Shown: positions 21,427 through 34,092 of the stretch, piece after piece
Position numbering within the stretch: position 1 is the stretch's first letter
Layout: each line of letters opens with the position of its first letter
NCBI GenBank assembly: GCA_014871385.1
Contig: CM026426.1
Span: forward strand, 67,293,692 to 67,357,691
Direction: 5' to 3'
DNA from: Ceratodon purpureus
Taxonomy: Eukaryota; Streptophyta; Bryopsida; Pseudoditrichales; Ditrichaceae
Length of the DNA stretch: 64,000 nt
Translations under genes and position numbers: made by a program
Notes under the pieces: model-generated
What the model was told of the DNA's origin: nothing
Database searches by the model: none
The model's input: the letters and a program-made list of their open reading frames with translations, nothing else

Positions 21427-22261
21427 ATTTATAAAAAATGAAATTAAAAAAATTAAAAGTAAACAAAAGCAAAAATAAATATTAAGGTTGAAAATAATAT
21501 GAAGGAGATTAAGAAAATGAAAGAGAAAATAAAATGAAAGAGAAAATTCAATATTAATATTCATTATGAAAGAGAAAATAAAATGAAAGAGAATATTCAT
21601 TAATGAAAGGACTCTTTTGACCCCTTTAACAAGATAGATAAAATAAAGGAAGTTAATAAAATATACAAGACAATTATAAAAAATAAAAGAAATTAAAAAT
21701 GTAGAAAGGCATGTAGACCATGGCGGACGATTTCTAGCAATGTTAAGAAAATGTTACGATATTAAATGTTACTTGATTCCTCTTAAGACCTTCAATACCA
21801 ATACATTTTATGCAATAATTTGCATATAAATGTGAGGGGATAAGGGGAATTAATGTATGCCTGAACTAGTTAGAAGGAGCAGGAGCATAGTAATTGGTGC
21901 ACGTCAAAAAATTAATCACCAAGAAAAGAGAAAACGAACTACAAATTCAATGAAAATACTGTGATTAGTCCATGGTTATATGGTCAATTAAAGTACTAAA
22001 ATAGGGAACTTTCTAAAAATATACAGAGAATATTTGAATCTTCTAATTTTATATTATATTTTTAGTAAAAAAAAGTGCTATTTTAAGGTTCTGTCCCCCA
22101 TTCTGTGCTCTCCGCTCTCCAAATCTCCACTCTCTGCTCACGTACAAGCTACGTCTCATGGTCAGTGTGGAATTTTCGATTCCGAACCCACAAACTGGAC
22201 AGGTGAAGGTGGCCACACCACGATGTGATGATACAAAGAGACGATGAACACGGAAGTGATA
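21210..22261. repeat. Poly(A) tract and simple AT-rich sequence
   Basis: A run of about 41 A (about 21385-21425) follows a T-rich stretch at 21349-21366. After it ATGAAAGAGAAAATAAA recurs four times (21520-21610). The rest to 22.26 kb is AT-rich with no gene. The A-run may be the tail of a retroposon, but no body could be defined. Confidence 0.6.
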
Positions 22262-22289
22262 CTAAAAAAGACTCGTTTCAAACTCTCTA

Positions 22290-22470
22290 GTGATTGAATA
22301 TAAATCATGCACCCAGTATGTCAGCCGCATTTCGAAACTCAGTGAATTTAAGGTAGTTGAGGTACCGTTAAGATCTTTAAAGTCTGGTGCCACTGTTTTG
22401 GTCAAGGCTACGGCCAACAAGGGCACAATTTCAGAATCAGCCCCGAAAACCAAGAGCTCGGCGGAGGTAT
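22290..22470 (+). other. Exon-like fragment, unknown gene
   Basis: Within AT-rich DNA an island encodes EYKSCTQYVSRISKLSEF and KVVEVPLRSLKSGATVLVKA up to a possible donor (GGAG|GTATCT). Codon composition is gene-like and unlike its surroundings. It may be a fragment of a host gene; I cannot name it. Confidence 0.25.
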
Positions 22471-22499
22471 CTCAATTTACTGACTTTACCTGGTAAATT

Positions 22500-23483
22500 T
22501 CAACTCCCTCGTTTAAATTGTGTTGAGATCTTGAAAGATCCTTTCCCATTAAAAAAAATAAAAAAAAATAAAATTAGAAGCACTCCGTTGCCGAATTTAG
22601 TCCTAACCGGCGATGAAGATCACATGGATTTGATATCAAGATTCCATCTTTGAACAAATCAAGTTTGGAATGTAACAGCCCCCCACCACTTAATTCGACA
22701 ACGGGGACGTGACGTCAATGAATCATTATAACAAACTGACTCAACGACTAATTCTGATGGCGTTTTTTATCAGAAGAATGCAATAGTAGAATAGATATCT
22801 GTATATTCTTGTACTTTTTTTGGGTGTTGCCTTTATTCTCCTGGAAATTAAGTTGATCGCAAACAGCGCCGCGCACCCTGTTAACCCAAAATCAATCGGC
22901 AATTACCGCCTTAATAGAAGAATGCAGAGACCTATTATTATTTTTTTAAATCAATGGAAACAATAACAATCACGTATCAAAAAAATCTCTTAACAATCAC
23001 TGACCCAGATTCATTGGTTTCGGGATAATATGTGAAACTCTGACAACCTCCAAAATGTTATCATCAACTCCATTTGGCGCCGGCGCCACGTGAATATGCA
23101 TCCCTTCAGCCAATGCAGAACTTGGATTATCAGGTTGTTGTAGGAAGGAAATAAAATATCAGTCCCTTTTGATGGGATAGTACTATATTATAGTTCAAGT
23201 CGAGACAAGCCCATTATGCAGACACTACAAAATTATAGATCGCTTTTGCACCCGAAGCGTCAAACAATCATTCAGCATGTGTTCCACCTACGAAAGAATA
23301 GATGAAATTACATTTAGAGTCTCTACACTGTTTAGAGGCTAGATGCCACTCCCACACGTACAATAGAGCAATGTTGTAAGTTCGGATGCATCCTTTAAAT
23401 CCCAAGATTTTGAACGCAGAACAGGCCGAAATGCAAGTACACTGGCAGGTCTGAGGCACCTGTGAACGAAGAAACACTTTGTA
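22500..23483. other. No gene seen; holds one copy of a 12-bp GC palindrome
   Basis: Plain AT-rich sequence. GGCGCCGGCGCC at 23076-23087 stands out in it. Confidence 0.45.
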
Positions 23484-23669
23484 CAGTAGAACCTGTCTAA
23501 ACTAATACAGCTGGGACCATTAGATTAGGCAGGTTATTAGTTAATGGAGGTCGGTTTATTTTTTCCCCCTTTGCAACGGTTTCTCCTTGTTTAGGGAGGT
23601 TTATTAGACATTTCTATTAGATTACAGAGGTTATTAGTTTAGACAGTATTAGTTTAGACAGGTTCTACT
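23484..23669. mobile_element. Pogo-like MITE (186 bp)
   Basis: Perfect 25-bp terminal inverted repeats start CAGTAGAACCTGTCTAAAC (23484-23508 and 23645-23669), flanked on both sides by TA (23482-23483 and 23670-23671). The CAGTA.AACCT start and TA target match pogo/Lemi1/Emigrant-type elements of the Tc1/mariner superfamily. There is no coding capacity. Perfect TIRs suggest a fairly recent insertion. Confidence 0.9.
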
Positions 23670-24137
23670 GTATGTTCCTATCTCTCTGAGCGCAATATTG
23701 AATCTTGTCATCACAGGCCCTGATCAAAATATAGGGCAACAAAGCTCAGCAATATTCAAAGAAAAGGGTAGGATAAATAACAACAGCATAAGCATAATTT
23801 TTCATATATCCAAAGTACAGATGAAACAATCCAGATCTCAGTTGAACGCGACGGTTAATAGTCCACACAGAAAAATTATGTCTTCAAACTCAAAATGGAC
23901 ATTAACAAGGGATGAATGGACTATGGCAAGGATGCGTGTCTTGCATCTTGGCACTGATTAGTGAAACACACCAAGCATCTTCACAGAAAATCATTACTCG
24001 AGTCCCACGATTATGTCTGTTTGTTTTGAGCTTATCCACAAAATTCCAACTAAGCGGTACCATTATGATATCCCGACTCAACAGCACCGCCTACGTACTT
24101 CAGAATTGGAAGATCAATATCAATCAAATTGACCAGC

Positions 24138-25015
24138 TACCGTAGCTTACTAGCAGCTTAGGCAGAAATTAATTCTAAAAATTAACGCCTAAATTTTCTG
24201 GAAATTATGGGCAATTTTTGCCTAAAATTATGAAATTAAAAATTCATCATTGCCTAAAATTGAGAAAATTCTATTCTTCGGTAAATCATATCTCACTTTG
24301 AGGACTTGAATGATTAAGAAGGTAGAGAAGGTGCTCATTTTGTAATCAAGCCCACTTACACTACTCCACAAAGAATATGGGTTAAGAAGTAGAAAGACTA
24401 TAGGTGGGGTTTTTGAAATGTGTTGTACACAGATTTTTGGAGTGTGATTGAGCATAGAAGATGAAGTTATATGAAAATGTGATGAACTAAGAAACATTGA
24501 ATAACCAAGCCTTCTTCTATCTCCAACAAGTTTTATGTCAAAAAAAGTTTTTATGCAAAAGATATAAACAAAACAGCACGTCAAGGTCCATGTATCAAAA
24601 TGTGTTCCAAACAGTTTTTTTAAAGCTCATTTGTGCATAGAAAATCAACTTTTTCGGAAATATTTTGGTCTAAAAAAAGCTTTAAAATCATGCTATCTTT
24701 CACCTCCAACAAATTTTGTGTCATTTGGAGACTTTTTGCAAAAGCTATGCTTGTTATTAAAATGAAGACTAACTAGTTGTTTCAACTCAAAGTTCACATA
24801 TCCCACATGCATTGTTGAATACAACTCCACTCCTCGTATATAAGTCACTGAGCATTCTACGCCTTTGAAGTTGGATAAGTGCCTAATTCACATTTAATTA
24901 AAATTTAAAAGTGCCTAACTTTTCGGATATCATTTTTTGAAGTGCTTTAACCATTTTTTGCACTTTAATTAATTATTAGGCAAACAAGTGCCTAAGCTGC
25001 TAGTAAGCTACGGTA
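24138..25015. mobile_element. Non-autonomous TIR transposon (about 0.88 kb)
   Basis: Exact 27-bp inverted repeats, TACCGTAGCTTACTAGCAGC onward (24138-24164 and 24989-25015). If the outer TA is the target duplication the element is 24140-25013 and Tc1/mariner-like in that respect. Subterminal sequence (GCCTAA, AATTAATT) continues the inverted symmetry imperfectly. There is no long ORF, so it would depend on a transposase elsewhere. Superfamily unproven. Confidence 0.8.
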
Positions 25016-25976
25016 ATAGAAGCTCTAGAAAGCCGATAAAGGCAAATCCTAAGCATTCCCCTTCTTATTCTGCGTCAAGAATGCAGCATCCTATCTAACC
25101 AAAATGTTTGACCCCTGAGAGCCCATAAGGACAAAAGAGTCCATTTCCATATCATAGGAAGTTCAATGAGAAGCTTCTAGGAGAGAATACTGTTTCATAT
25201 CGATTTAGAGAAGAAAAAATGCTCTACAACCTAGGGTAGTTTAAATGCAGATATGAAATTTCTAGGAATAAATAATTGAAGTGTAATTTCAATTTTAATT
25301 TGGGCACATAGGGGTTTAGGGGTTAAAAGGAAGAACAGTCAAGAATAAATAGTGAATTTTATTAAACAGGCCATGCGAATAAAGACGGTCAAAGTAAGCC
25401 TGACCAATTAAACTCAAACATGAACCAGCAGGCTATACCAGATGAAAACGAGACATTTACGGAGGAGAGAATGCCGAGGAGGGAGAAAATGCAAGGGAAA
25501 AAAACGACAAAGTGGGAAAAATATGTGCCCTCTTAAATCAAAAAGGAGTCATGGTATCTGAATTGAAGTGAAGAGAGCTTATGGTCCAATGGTGATAATT
25601 AAAAAAACTCCAGATGATGAACTGCTAATATGAAAACTATGATAGTATATTTTATTATTCTAACAAATGAGACAATAGACAAGTGCAGAAGAAGAACCTT
25701 CAACAGCCACACTAAAAAGATCATCATGGCCTCCTCCATAAGTCTCAAGAGCATTTGTAAAAGCAATGTCACCGTCGTACGCTTCTCCCAACCCATCCCC
25801 GTGGAACTACAAATCATGCGTTAGAAACCATTAAATTTTAATTAGAAAGTATTAAAACTAAATAATAAACAAATAAATAACAAATTCGCCCGTGTCCCAT
25901 CTCAACATCAGAAAGTCTAAAATTAATAAATAACTTTACATTATCACCGCTAAACTCACACTCACAGGTTCTATCA
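25016..25976. other. AT-rich, no gene seen
   Basis: Short frames at 25599-25824 overlap on both strands and are low complexity. Nothing else is recognised. Confidence 0.4.
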
Positions 25977-26318
25977 ATGCTCAGAATCCATGAGGTTATG
26001 GAAATTCGCGTTCCACGTCATGCATTGGCATACCAAAGGAATCAGGAACCTCAGTCCAGGTTGCGATGTATGGGCAGTGTAGTCCATTGGGCTTTCATTC
26101 GAGATGTAGTCATATGGGGCTGTTGGATTGCTGGAAATGACAAGGTCTTTGAAGGAACTACATGGACTAATCTTAGAATCCGCTCCTACGTTTGGGTCCA
26201 ACTCCTCGAGTATGGCAGGGTAGAATGGGGGAAAACCAATCGTAAAGTTGCTCGTGCTAGAACCTCTGAAAAACCTGAGAGTGCTCTGAAGGCATTCGAT
26301 GCTACCTCGGCTGAGTAG
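25977..26318 (+). mobile_element. LINE-derived fragment (region after reverse transcriptase)
   Basis: A 113-codon frame contains VHWAFIRDVVIWGCWIAGND, KVFEGTTWTNLRIRSYVWVQ and LLEYGRVEWGKTNRKV. The W..RND.VF pattern with a following W..LLEYGR.EW segment is like the stretch after the zf-RVT domain in plant LINE polyproteins. There is no zf-RVT or RT in the neighbourhood. An isolated exon of a host gene is the alternative. Confidence 0.4.
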
Positions 26319-27459
26319 AGCTTATTTTGCATCTCATTATAAATTTGAATTGTCCAGTCAATGGGTGTAAGCATGACATATTATTAAAGAATTACAAACA
26401 ATACAAGTTGGTTAGGGTCACTCATATCCATATGCAAACCAGCACCTTAACAACCAAAGTATACTAATTTGACTCGTGTTCACCAATATCTCACCGTCCA
26501 TGGAACACCAAACTGGTTACAAGTAGAATTTTGAGTTTTTTTGCTAAATCACCCACAAATTTAGTTTGACGAATAGACTTCAATTCTATTGCTAAGGTCC
26601 AATTTTCAATTTTTAACCACGTTGGTTTTTCCATAAACGATGAGACATATTTCTAGTGAGTTCACATGCTCTTGGTGTCTCGAGAAAATCACCATAAACT
26701 ACTTAATTTCTTGAAGGTGACGGTATTCATTGGAATCAATGTTGTTCAATTTTTGGCTCATTTAGCTGTTACAATAGTCACTCCTTAGCTTGCGCTATCT
26801 AACTTTTATGCTAATATTGTTGTGTCACTTATTGTTTCTCACTTCTCGTGGAATATAGATTTCTATAGCGACAAAAGGATAAAAACGGCTTCATGAGAAG
26901 ATAACATAATTGTTGTCATTATAACCTCAAAGAATTTGTGATCCTTGATACTTTACTAGTTTTCAAACGCACGAATTAGTTTTCGTAAATATAAGTTTTA
27001 TTTGTATTTCCAAACAAGTCAATATATATTACCCACTAATAATGCAACAAACAAGTCGCCCAAAACAAAGCTAGCCAAGCAAGTTATTTCTTCTTTGAAT
27101 TAAATCACTACGTTGTCGGTTCTTTCCCATAGTTTCCCCATATATGCTCTATTTTCGCATTTGTTTCTTTAAATGTAAGCTCGTGACATACACACCTTCA
27201 AATATCAAATTAATTCAATATTTGAAATAAGTTATCCTTTCAACAAAAACTATTAGATTCTTTTACTTCTTCATTTCTTTTTCTATTTCTTGTTTATTCC
27301 ACGTTTTATCTCTCGAGTATGATATGAATGGAACTAAATGGAATATCACTGAGGAGAAAACTGGACATCTAAGATATTTTTTTGTACAAACAACCACGTT
27401 AACTAAATTAAATTAAGATTGACTCGACGTAATAAAACTGTAATAGTATTTTATTGCAA
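26319..27459. other. AT-rich, no gene seen
   Basis: No frame of 60 codons other than antisense shadow of the LINE fragment; no repeat structure noticed. Confidence 0.4.
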
Positions 27460-27650
27460 AATAATTGTTTTTTTTTTTTTTTTATGGACAAATGGCACTT
27501 TTATTACCAATGAAAATAGACAAAAAAGACAAAAGTACTCAATGAACCGAGTCACGGCCAAGAGCCCTAATCCGCGAATAAAGAGCACGATAAACAACCA
27601 CAATTAAAAGCACATCCGTAACATAAATTAGTCGAAGCAAAATAATATTG
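27460..27650 (-). mobile_element. Retroposon 3' end (poly(T) on this strand)
   Basis: A T-run (27468-27483) is followed by GGACAAATGGCACTTTTATT and ACCAATGA, then AAAGTACTCAATGAACCGAG. The same arrangement recurs at 32546-32750 and, shorter, at 38004. Read on the minus strand this is a conserved 3' end with a poly(A) tail, so a LINE or SINE copy inserted in minus orientation. Confidence 0.6.
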
Positions 27651-27819
27651 GGCCACCTGCAAATAAATTTTAAAAATCAAAACTAAATTCAAATAAAATG
27701 AAAAAAAAAAATTGTCCCTTATTATTTATACATCTATCATAATCATAATTTATACATTTAACATAAAAAATTATCTCCAAGTTTTGTTCACCTATTCATT
27801 GCAAGCACCTAGACTTTGG

Positions 27820-28550
27820 ATTTCAAGTCTTTATTTATTCTATACTAATATAATTAAGTCTTTTACTTTTCTATAATACTTAATTCAAGTCGTATTTTCC
27901 ATTTATAGTAAATAAGTTAAGCCCTTTATTTTTCTACGGTATATATGTGTGAAATTCTTTAATTTTTCCATAGTTAATGCTGAGCATACATGAATATTCT
28001 TAGGAAAATATGTAAAGACCATTAAATTTCCATGATGAATATGTAAAGTTCAATGTTTGACTATGATTAATATGTAAAGGCCTTTGTATGTTTGTAATGC
28101 AAACGTAAAGCTCTTTATTATTCTATAGTATATAGGTAATTGCTTTTATCTTTTGATCATTACATTTATATGATAAATATGTAAAGGCTTTTCTTTGTCT
28201 ATAATATATTCGTAAAGCTTTTTATTTTTCTATAGCAAATAGTGGAAGTTCTTTAGTTTTTTCAATATTATAAAAGTAAAGTCTTTTTATTTCTTTAGTA
28301 AATTTTTAAAATTATTTATTCTCCCTTATTAAATAAGTAAAGTCTTTTATTTTTCTATAGTATATAGATGAAGGCCTTTATTTTTTTTGCATAGGTAAAG
28401 ATCTTTAATTTTCTATTATGAATGTATTGAAGCCTTCATTTTTTTAGAGTGAATAAATAAAGTCCTTTATTTTCATATAATAAAAAGGTTGAGGTTATTA
28501 TTTCTATACGTTAGTTTTCTAAAGTTCTTTATTTTTATGATAAATGAGTT
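27820..28550. repeat. Degenerate minisatellite with a 31-bp period
   Basis: About 20 diverged copies of a unit close to AAAGTCCTTTATTTTTCTAT plus AGTAAATATGT. Clear starts include 28075, 28106, 28137, 28182, 28213, 28243, 28277, 28337, 28370, 28398, 28429, 28458, 28490 and 28520; most intervals are 28-34 bp. Divergence between units is high, so the tract is old. It is non-coding. Confidence 0.75.
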
Positions 28551-28819
28551 GGAGTCACAGAATCTAGTAACTATATAAGAAAGCCATTAAGAAGATAATC
28601 AAGGTGGCGATAAGTGTGATAATAAACTCACTCAACGTTAACATTATTTTCTTTATTCTTGTCACTTTGATCATACTCGAAGCTGTTAAAACTTGGATTC
28701 ACCGCTTCTTTGTTGAATTGATGACATCGTTAGCTCGAACACTTGGCGTGCTCATCATGTCTTTGCCGCAGCAGAAGATGCAGAGATTGCAACAAGGAGG
28801 TCAGCAGCATAAAGAATGA

Positions 28820-31800
28820 AGGAATATTTAGTCGTCTCCCCACCATTTTCAAATATAGTTGCGAAATCATACAATTACTTTTTGAAATCATACAAGATTG
28901 ATCAAGTGATATGAATCATAAAGCCATTCGACTAATCACGTGCAAACTGATTTTAATGATTCATCTCCTATGATTAATCTTACTGTTCCGTTTTTACCTT
29001 AAATACAACAGAAAGAAAATTGTCGTACAGTTAACGAAAAACTTTAATAAATTCTAATTTTCTCCAGTAATTTTATTCCTACTGATGTAAATCAAAACAG
29101 CTACTTTACTATGGCTGTTAGAAATTATGTGCAAAAGTCATGTAATTGTGCTTTTTTATTGCGTCTACAAGAATCTTTAAATGAAAACTTTGCTTACTAC
29201 AACGCATTTATATTAGAAAAAATTGACTAGCCATGAGAATTTTTAAAGATTCTTATTAATATACCCAAGTTTGGTTTTATCGGACGTTTTTTAAATATGA
29301 ATTAAAATTTACAATTAATATTCTTAACTTCTTCTTACAGAGGGTTATGTCGTTTTTCTTTTTTTCTATTTGGAATGGTCGCAACGCTACATTTCAAGAA
29401 TTATACACGCGAAGATGCCTTTACAAAACTTTAGAAAGCACGGTGTAGGAAGTACATTGTATTATCTTCTGCATCAGCGTATAATTTTCGGTTCATTACA
29501 ACAAAGACTGTGCATAAAATGAGCAATTACTTATTAAAATTTTCGAGTTTAAGACTTTAAATTCATAAGAGGTGCATCTTCTTTTAGCCATTAATCGTAA
29601 AAAAATTTAATACGAAATTAAATTAGTTATATTAAATTATTTTAAAGAATTATGATATAAAAAGTCAAGTCTAGCAATATTAAATATTCATGTGAACAAT
29701 AACAAAAAAAAGAAACAAATAAATAGTTTCAAAGAAATGATGTGGTGGTCCTCACATCAAAACAATTATTCAACAAAAAATTTAAAGCTAGTTATATTCA
29801 CGGGTCGTTATAAACGTTTTTATAAAACGTTTTGATACTTCGCTTCAAAATAATGTATCGTTTCTTCGGCTGTATTTGCAGCTTGCAGAATAATTGCTCT
29901 TAGTAACTTTAAAACACTTAGTTAATGACTACAAACATTAAATTTTTTTAAAGCATTTACAATTCAACTCTAAAATATATTTTCAATTAATTAAATTATA
30001 AGTAATGATGTTAATTTTTTTTAAATAAAACCTTGAGAGTCTTTAAGTTATGATTTTATGGCCTAAATTATGTCAAAAAAATAATATTTTTGAAAAGTCA
30101 AAAAACTGAAAAAGACTTTAATATTCATGAATGTTTTAAAAACTATGAATCATAAAATCTAATGTAAAATAATTAATTTTATGAAATTAAATAAAAAACG
30201 CAAAAAAATAAAAAGGAGAAAGTGTCAAAATTAAATATTAGTACTAATTTAGCTAAATATAAGGTGATTCTAAGTTAAATTTAACGTATAACTATTATTT
30301 CGTACGATGTTCCATGTTAGACAATGAAAAATTGAATCATGGTGAAATAAGTATATAATAAATTACAATCACAATGTTATTAATCAAAATAATTATATAA
30401 CTTTCTTTGCATAAATTAAGTAAAGAAATTAAATGTATTTTACCCAAATTCATGGTATCTTTATAATACGCAACTCTGTGGCTGACAAGTTAACCTAAAG
30501 AATAGTGCCAAAATGGTCCGACATTCTCCTTTGTCAAAATTAAATGTCTTATTAGATTAAATTAAAAATAGTAAATTATACTTGAAAGTGTTAAGTCCTC
30601 TATTTATTTACAATATAAGAGTGCAGTTTTTAAATTTGTAATAATCAAGTTGTTCGTAGTTAACATGTACAACATATAATTTACTTTCGGGCATTACATT
30701 GCAATAAATTTCACAGATTGTTACCGTAATAGATTTTTTTACTTGAAGATGTCCCACATGCTTTGGACAATTCTTCTTGTTTGTCCTTAATGTTTATATT
30801 CCCCTCTTGTGCTCAAAAAACCATGCGTGTAGTCGTGGATGAAATCACTTAAAAACGTTTCATTTGCTTTGGACAATTTTTTTCGATTGTCTTCTAAGAA
30901 CGCAAGGGCTCTATGGTAATTCTGTTTGTATTTTTAATACATATTGATGATATAACTTTTGTTGATATAGCTTTTATATACACATTAATGATTATTTAAA
31001 GTTAATAAAAAAAGTTAAATTTTCTAAAAAATAATAATTTAAGGTTAGCTAAAAATATGAAGTGCAAAACAATGTTGTACAATTTTCGAAAATTTTATTT
31101 TAAACGGCTAGCAGACAACATTCCTTTGGATTTTTATTAGCTCAAAGTGCTTTTGTTCAAACAGCATAAGCTGTATATTTGAATTCTAAATTATTAATAT
31201 TAACCAAAAAATTCGGAGAAAAGAGAACATCTATTAATACGCGTAGACAATATGGCAATTGTTTTTAGGTATATTAAATTCAAAAGTGAAGTGATTTATA
31301 ATTGAATATTATCCATTAGGTCATGAGCAACATGTTATCAATTTGCATACGTGATAATATGATTACAAGCCTTTGAATTCTATGAATTGCACGATCTTTG
31401 AACGAAAAATCAATATATCAATCACGAAGTCATGGATTTCATAAAACTTATAACGAATTCTTGTATGATAAGCTGAATAATCATTGTGATTATTTTATAT
31501 CCTACAACGTCTATTTTTAAAACAAAGTCTATTATTTTTTTCAACAAGTTAATTTTTAAGTTTCTTTAAATAATTTCGGATTATGAGTTTATTAAAAAAT
31601 TTAATAGAACATATCTCACAATATTTGTATACACTATAATAATTTGCGCTAGTGCAAACTTTATTAAAAATATATGCTAAAGCTAACAAGTAGCTTCTGA
31701 TATAATTTGAGTTTTTGAAGACAAGAACTTTTTACAAAAATATATCAAAATTAAAAAATATAAGTTTTAATTTGTTTTTTGGTAGTTATATAAATATGAA

Positions 31801-32545
31801 AATACTGTTTTGAAACATATATTTTTTTATAAAAGTACAAAATTAAATGTATAGTACTTCGTTGTAAAACTAATGTGTAATGGCATTTTTAGACGATTAG
31901 ACTATGGCTTAAGGCATCACAAGATTTAGTACAATAAAAATTCAATGCCATTTACGTTAATTGATTACATTAATTAAATTATGTAAAATAGAAGTGAAAT
32001 TTGATAATTACAATGTTTAAGAAGTTCTTTGTCTTTATTTGTTAAGCATTGTATTTGGCAGATTTTTTAGATATTTTACAAGTTTTAAATATGCAGCTTA
32101 TAAAAATTGAGGCTTGTTGTGATTCAAATAATGACGCCTAGAATTTGAAAATGGCGATTTAGTCAGAGGCGATAACAATTTCATGCATTGCTATTAATAT
32201 TTAAGTCGGGAGCCATTTTTTAAATCCAAACTGTCAAAATTGGTAAACATTAAAAAATGTTATTTGCACATTCAATGAAAGGTAATTTTTCATGAACATA
32301 ATTTTATTAGGCTAGTTTAGTATTTTTAATATTTTACATTGCATAGAATAATACAGAAGCAAATGAGCAAAAATACTTCTACACATAATTGAAACTCAAT
32401 AATATATTTGTGTAGAGCAAATAAGATTTTTATCTACAATTTTTAATAAATTGCTTTTTACTTTTAAAGTGTCATATCTTTACATCAATTTTTGAATTTA
32501 ATATTGTGGTTGTTTACAGTTTCAACATTTTAATAGATGAATTTT
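28820..32545. other. ORF desert, extremely AT-rich
   Basis: About 3.7 kb in which no frame reaches 60 codons in any of six frames. There is no repeat structure beyond homopolymer-rich AT sequence, and no chloroplast or mitochondrial gene is recognised. Probably old, decayed intergenic DNA. Confidence 0.6.
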
Positions 32546-32750
32546 TTGACCTTTTTTTTTTTTTTTTTTTTTTTTGTTTTGGGAACAAATAGCACTCTTA
32601 ATACCAATGATAAAGCAGACAAGAAACAAAAGTACTGAGTGAACCGAACCCGGGCCTAAGGCCTCGTTTGGCGGTTTAAGATAACGAGTAACACCCTTAA
32701 GAAACCAAGTCATGAAACATAAGATTAATCAAAGAAGGTGCTCCTCAACG
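32546..32750 (-). mobile_element. Second retroposon 3' end of the same family
   Basis: A T-run of about 26 (32551-32575) followed by GGGAACAAATAGCACTCTTA and ATACCAATGA, then AAAGTACTGAGTGAACCGA. It aligns with 27480-27560 for about 80 bp and then diverges. Same minus orientation. Confidence 0.6.
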
Positions 32751-33567
32751 GATATTATTTTTTTAATATTTGCAAGTCAACTTTAATAGCATTTATCTTT
32801 ATTTAAGGCGCGACAGTCGTTTTTCTATACAATTGTATGTACATGATGTGAACTATGGTAGAAAGCGAACATCTTCACACGTTATGCAGATATAATCATC
32901 AACATATTTAAAGTCTCTTATGCATCGATTTTTAAAGTGTTTCAGTTTTGATTTGTTTTGTTTTTATTTTTATTTTTTTTAGGTGATACATGTCTTAAAT
33001 TTATAACAAAAGTTAAATAAAACATCGTTCCACAATGAATTAAGGCAAGCCATCGCAACAAAAATTAACTTCATATATCTTCCACGTATGTACATGTATA
33101 CATCGTAATGATGAGAATTGCCGTGATAAATAGAGCAGGTCTAACAAGATTTTAGATATTTGAATCTTTATTTGTAACTCCATAATGCTAAAACTGGAAG
33201 ACCAAGTTTTTACAGAATCAAAAACTTGAAATGTAAAAAATCATTGAATCAAATACGGACAAGAAGAAGTATTTATCTCTTATACAGTTTAGAATATCTC
33301 ATTTATCCAAACCTTTTTTTTTCTCACTTTTCCATTTTTCTCCAGTTTGGGCCATTGCTTTCCACCTCCACCGTTTAATTTACGACCCTTATGTCTACCC
33401 CTTTACTCCCCTCCCCTCGATCTTTCCATTTATTTTATAATAATTATTTATTTCTTGAATTATGTTTAAAGGTTTTTTTTTACTGCAACTTTGGTTTTTT
33501 TTACTGCAACTTTGGTTTTTTTATTTTTTTATTTTCAATTTATCGAAAACAAATGGTAAAACTTTAA
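32751..33567. other. AT-rich, no gene; short tandem TTTACTGCAACTTTGG
   Basis: A 20-bp unit (TTTTTTTACTGCAACTTTGG) is tandemly doubled at about 33473-33520. Nothing else is seen. Confidence 0.45.
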
Positions 33568-34092
33568 CCCTTTAACGCGCCGGCGTCCAGATGAATTTCA
33601 GCAGCTTGATTTCTGTCCTTTAAAGTAATGTTCATCTATTTCCTTTTTTTTCCTGTTCTTGTGCTAGTTTTATAGTATTTGTACGGTTTGGATTTTCAGA
33701 ATAGGATAATGTGAATTTTTGAAAAATTACAAAAGTGATTTATATTAAGTTTCAATCTTGGTTGAAAAAGACCCACCTTAAACATGATTTTTCATAATAT
33801 GTAGAATCAAATAATGGAAACTATACCATATCGTAATGCATGTTATTCCAATCTCATTACAATTATTTTAAAAAGTTTAGTGTTAAATTTGGATTATTAA
33901 TTGATTTACAAAAGAAATCCTTGCAAAATTACTTTCAAAATTTATTAATCAATATGATGAATCTTACCATACGGATGTTATCTTCACATTGACATCTACA
34001 ACTTTGTTCTGTACATCAAATCCATTTTCCATTTTCATCAACCATTTTATAACAAATCTTTGAAAACAGTGAAAAATCGGGACGTTAAAGGG
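33568..34092. mobile_element. Possible piggyBac-like MITE (525 bp)
   Basis: Begins CCCTTTAACGCGCCGGCG after TTAA (33564-33567) and ends CGGGACGTTAAAGGG before TCAA (34093-34096). CCCTTT ends and a TTAA target are hallmarks of the piggyBac superfamily; the right target would have one change. The matching terminal repeat is only about 10 bp and there is no ORF, so this is tentative. Confidence 0.4.

Noticed and set aside
28604-28819. 71-residue membrane peptide (ILVTLIILEAVKTWIHRFFV)
   Set aside because: Single short frame in an AT-rich desert where hydrophobic codons arise by composition; no homologue recognised, no gene context.
28820-33500. Organelle DNA insertion
   Set aside because: AT content would suit a mitochondrial or plastid origin, but no organelle gene, tRNA or rRNA could be read on either strand.
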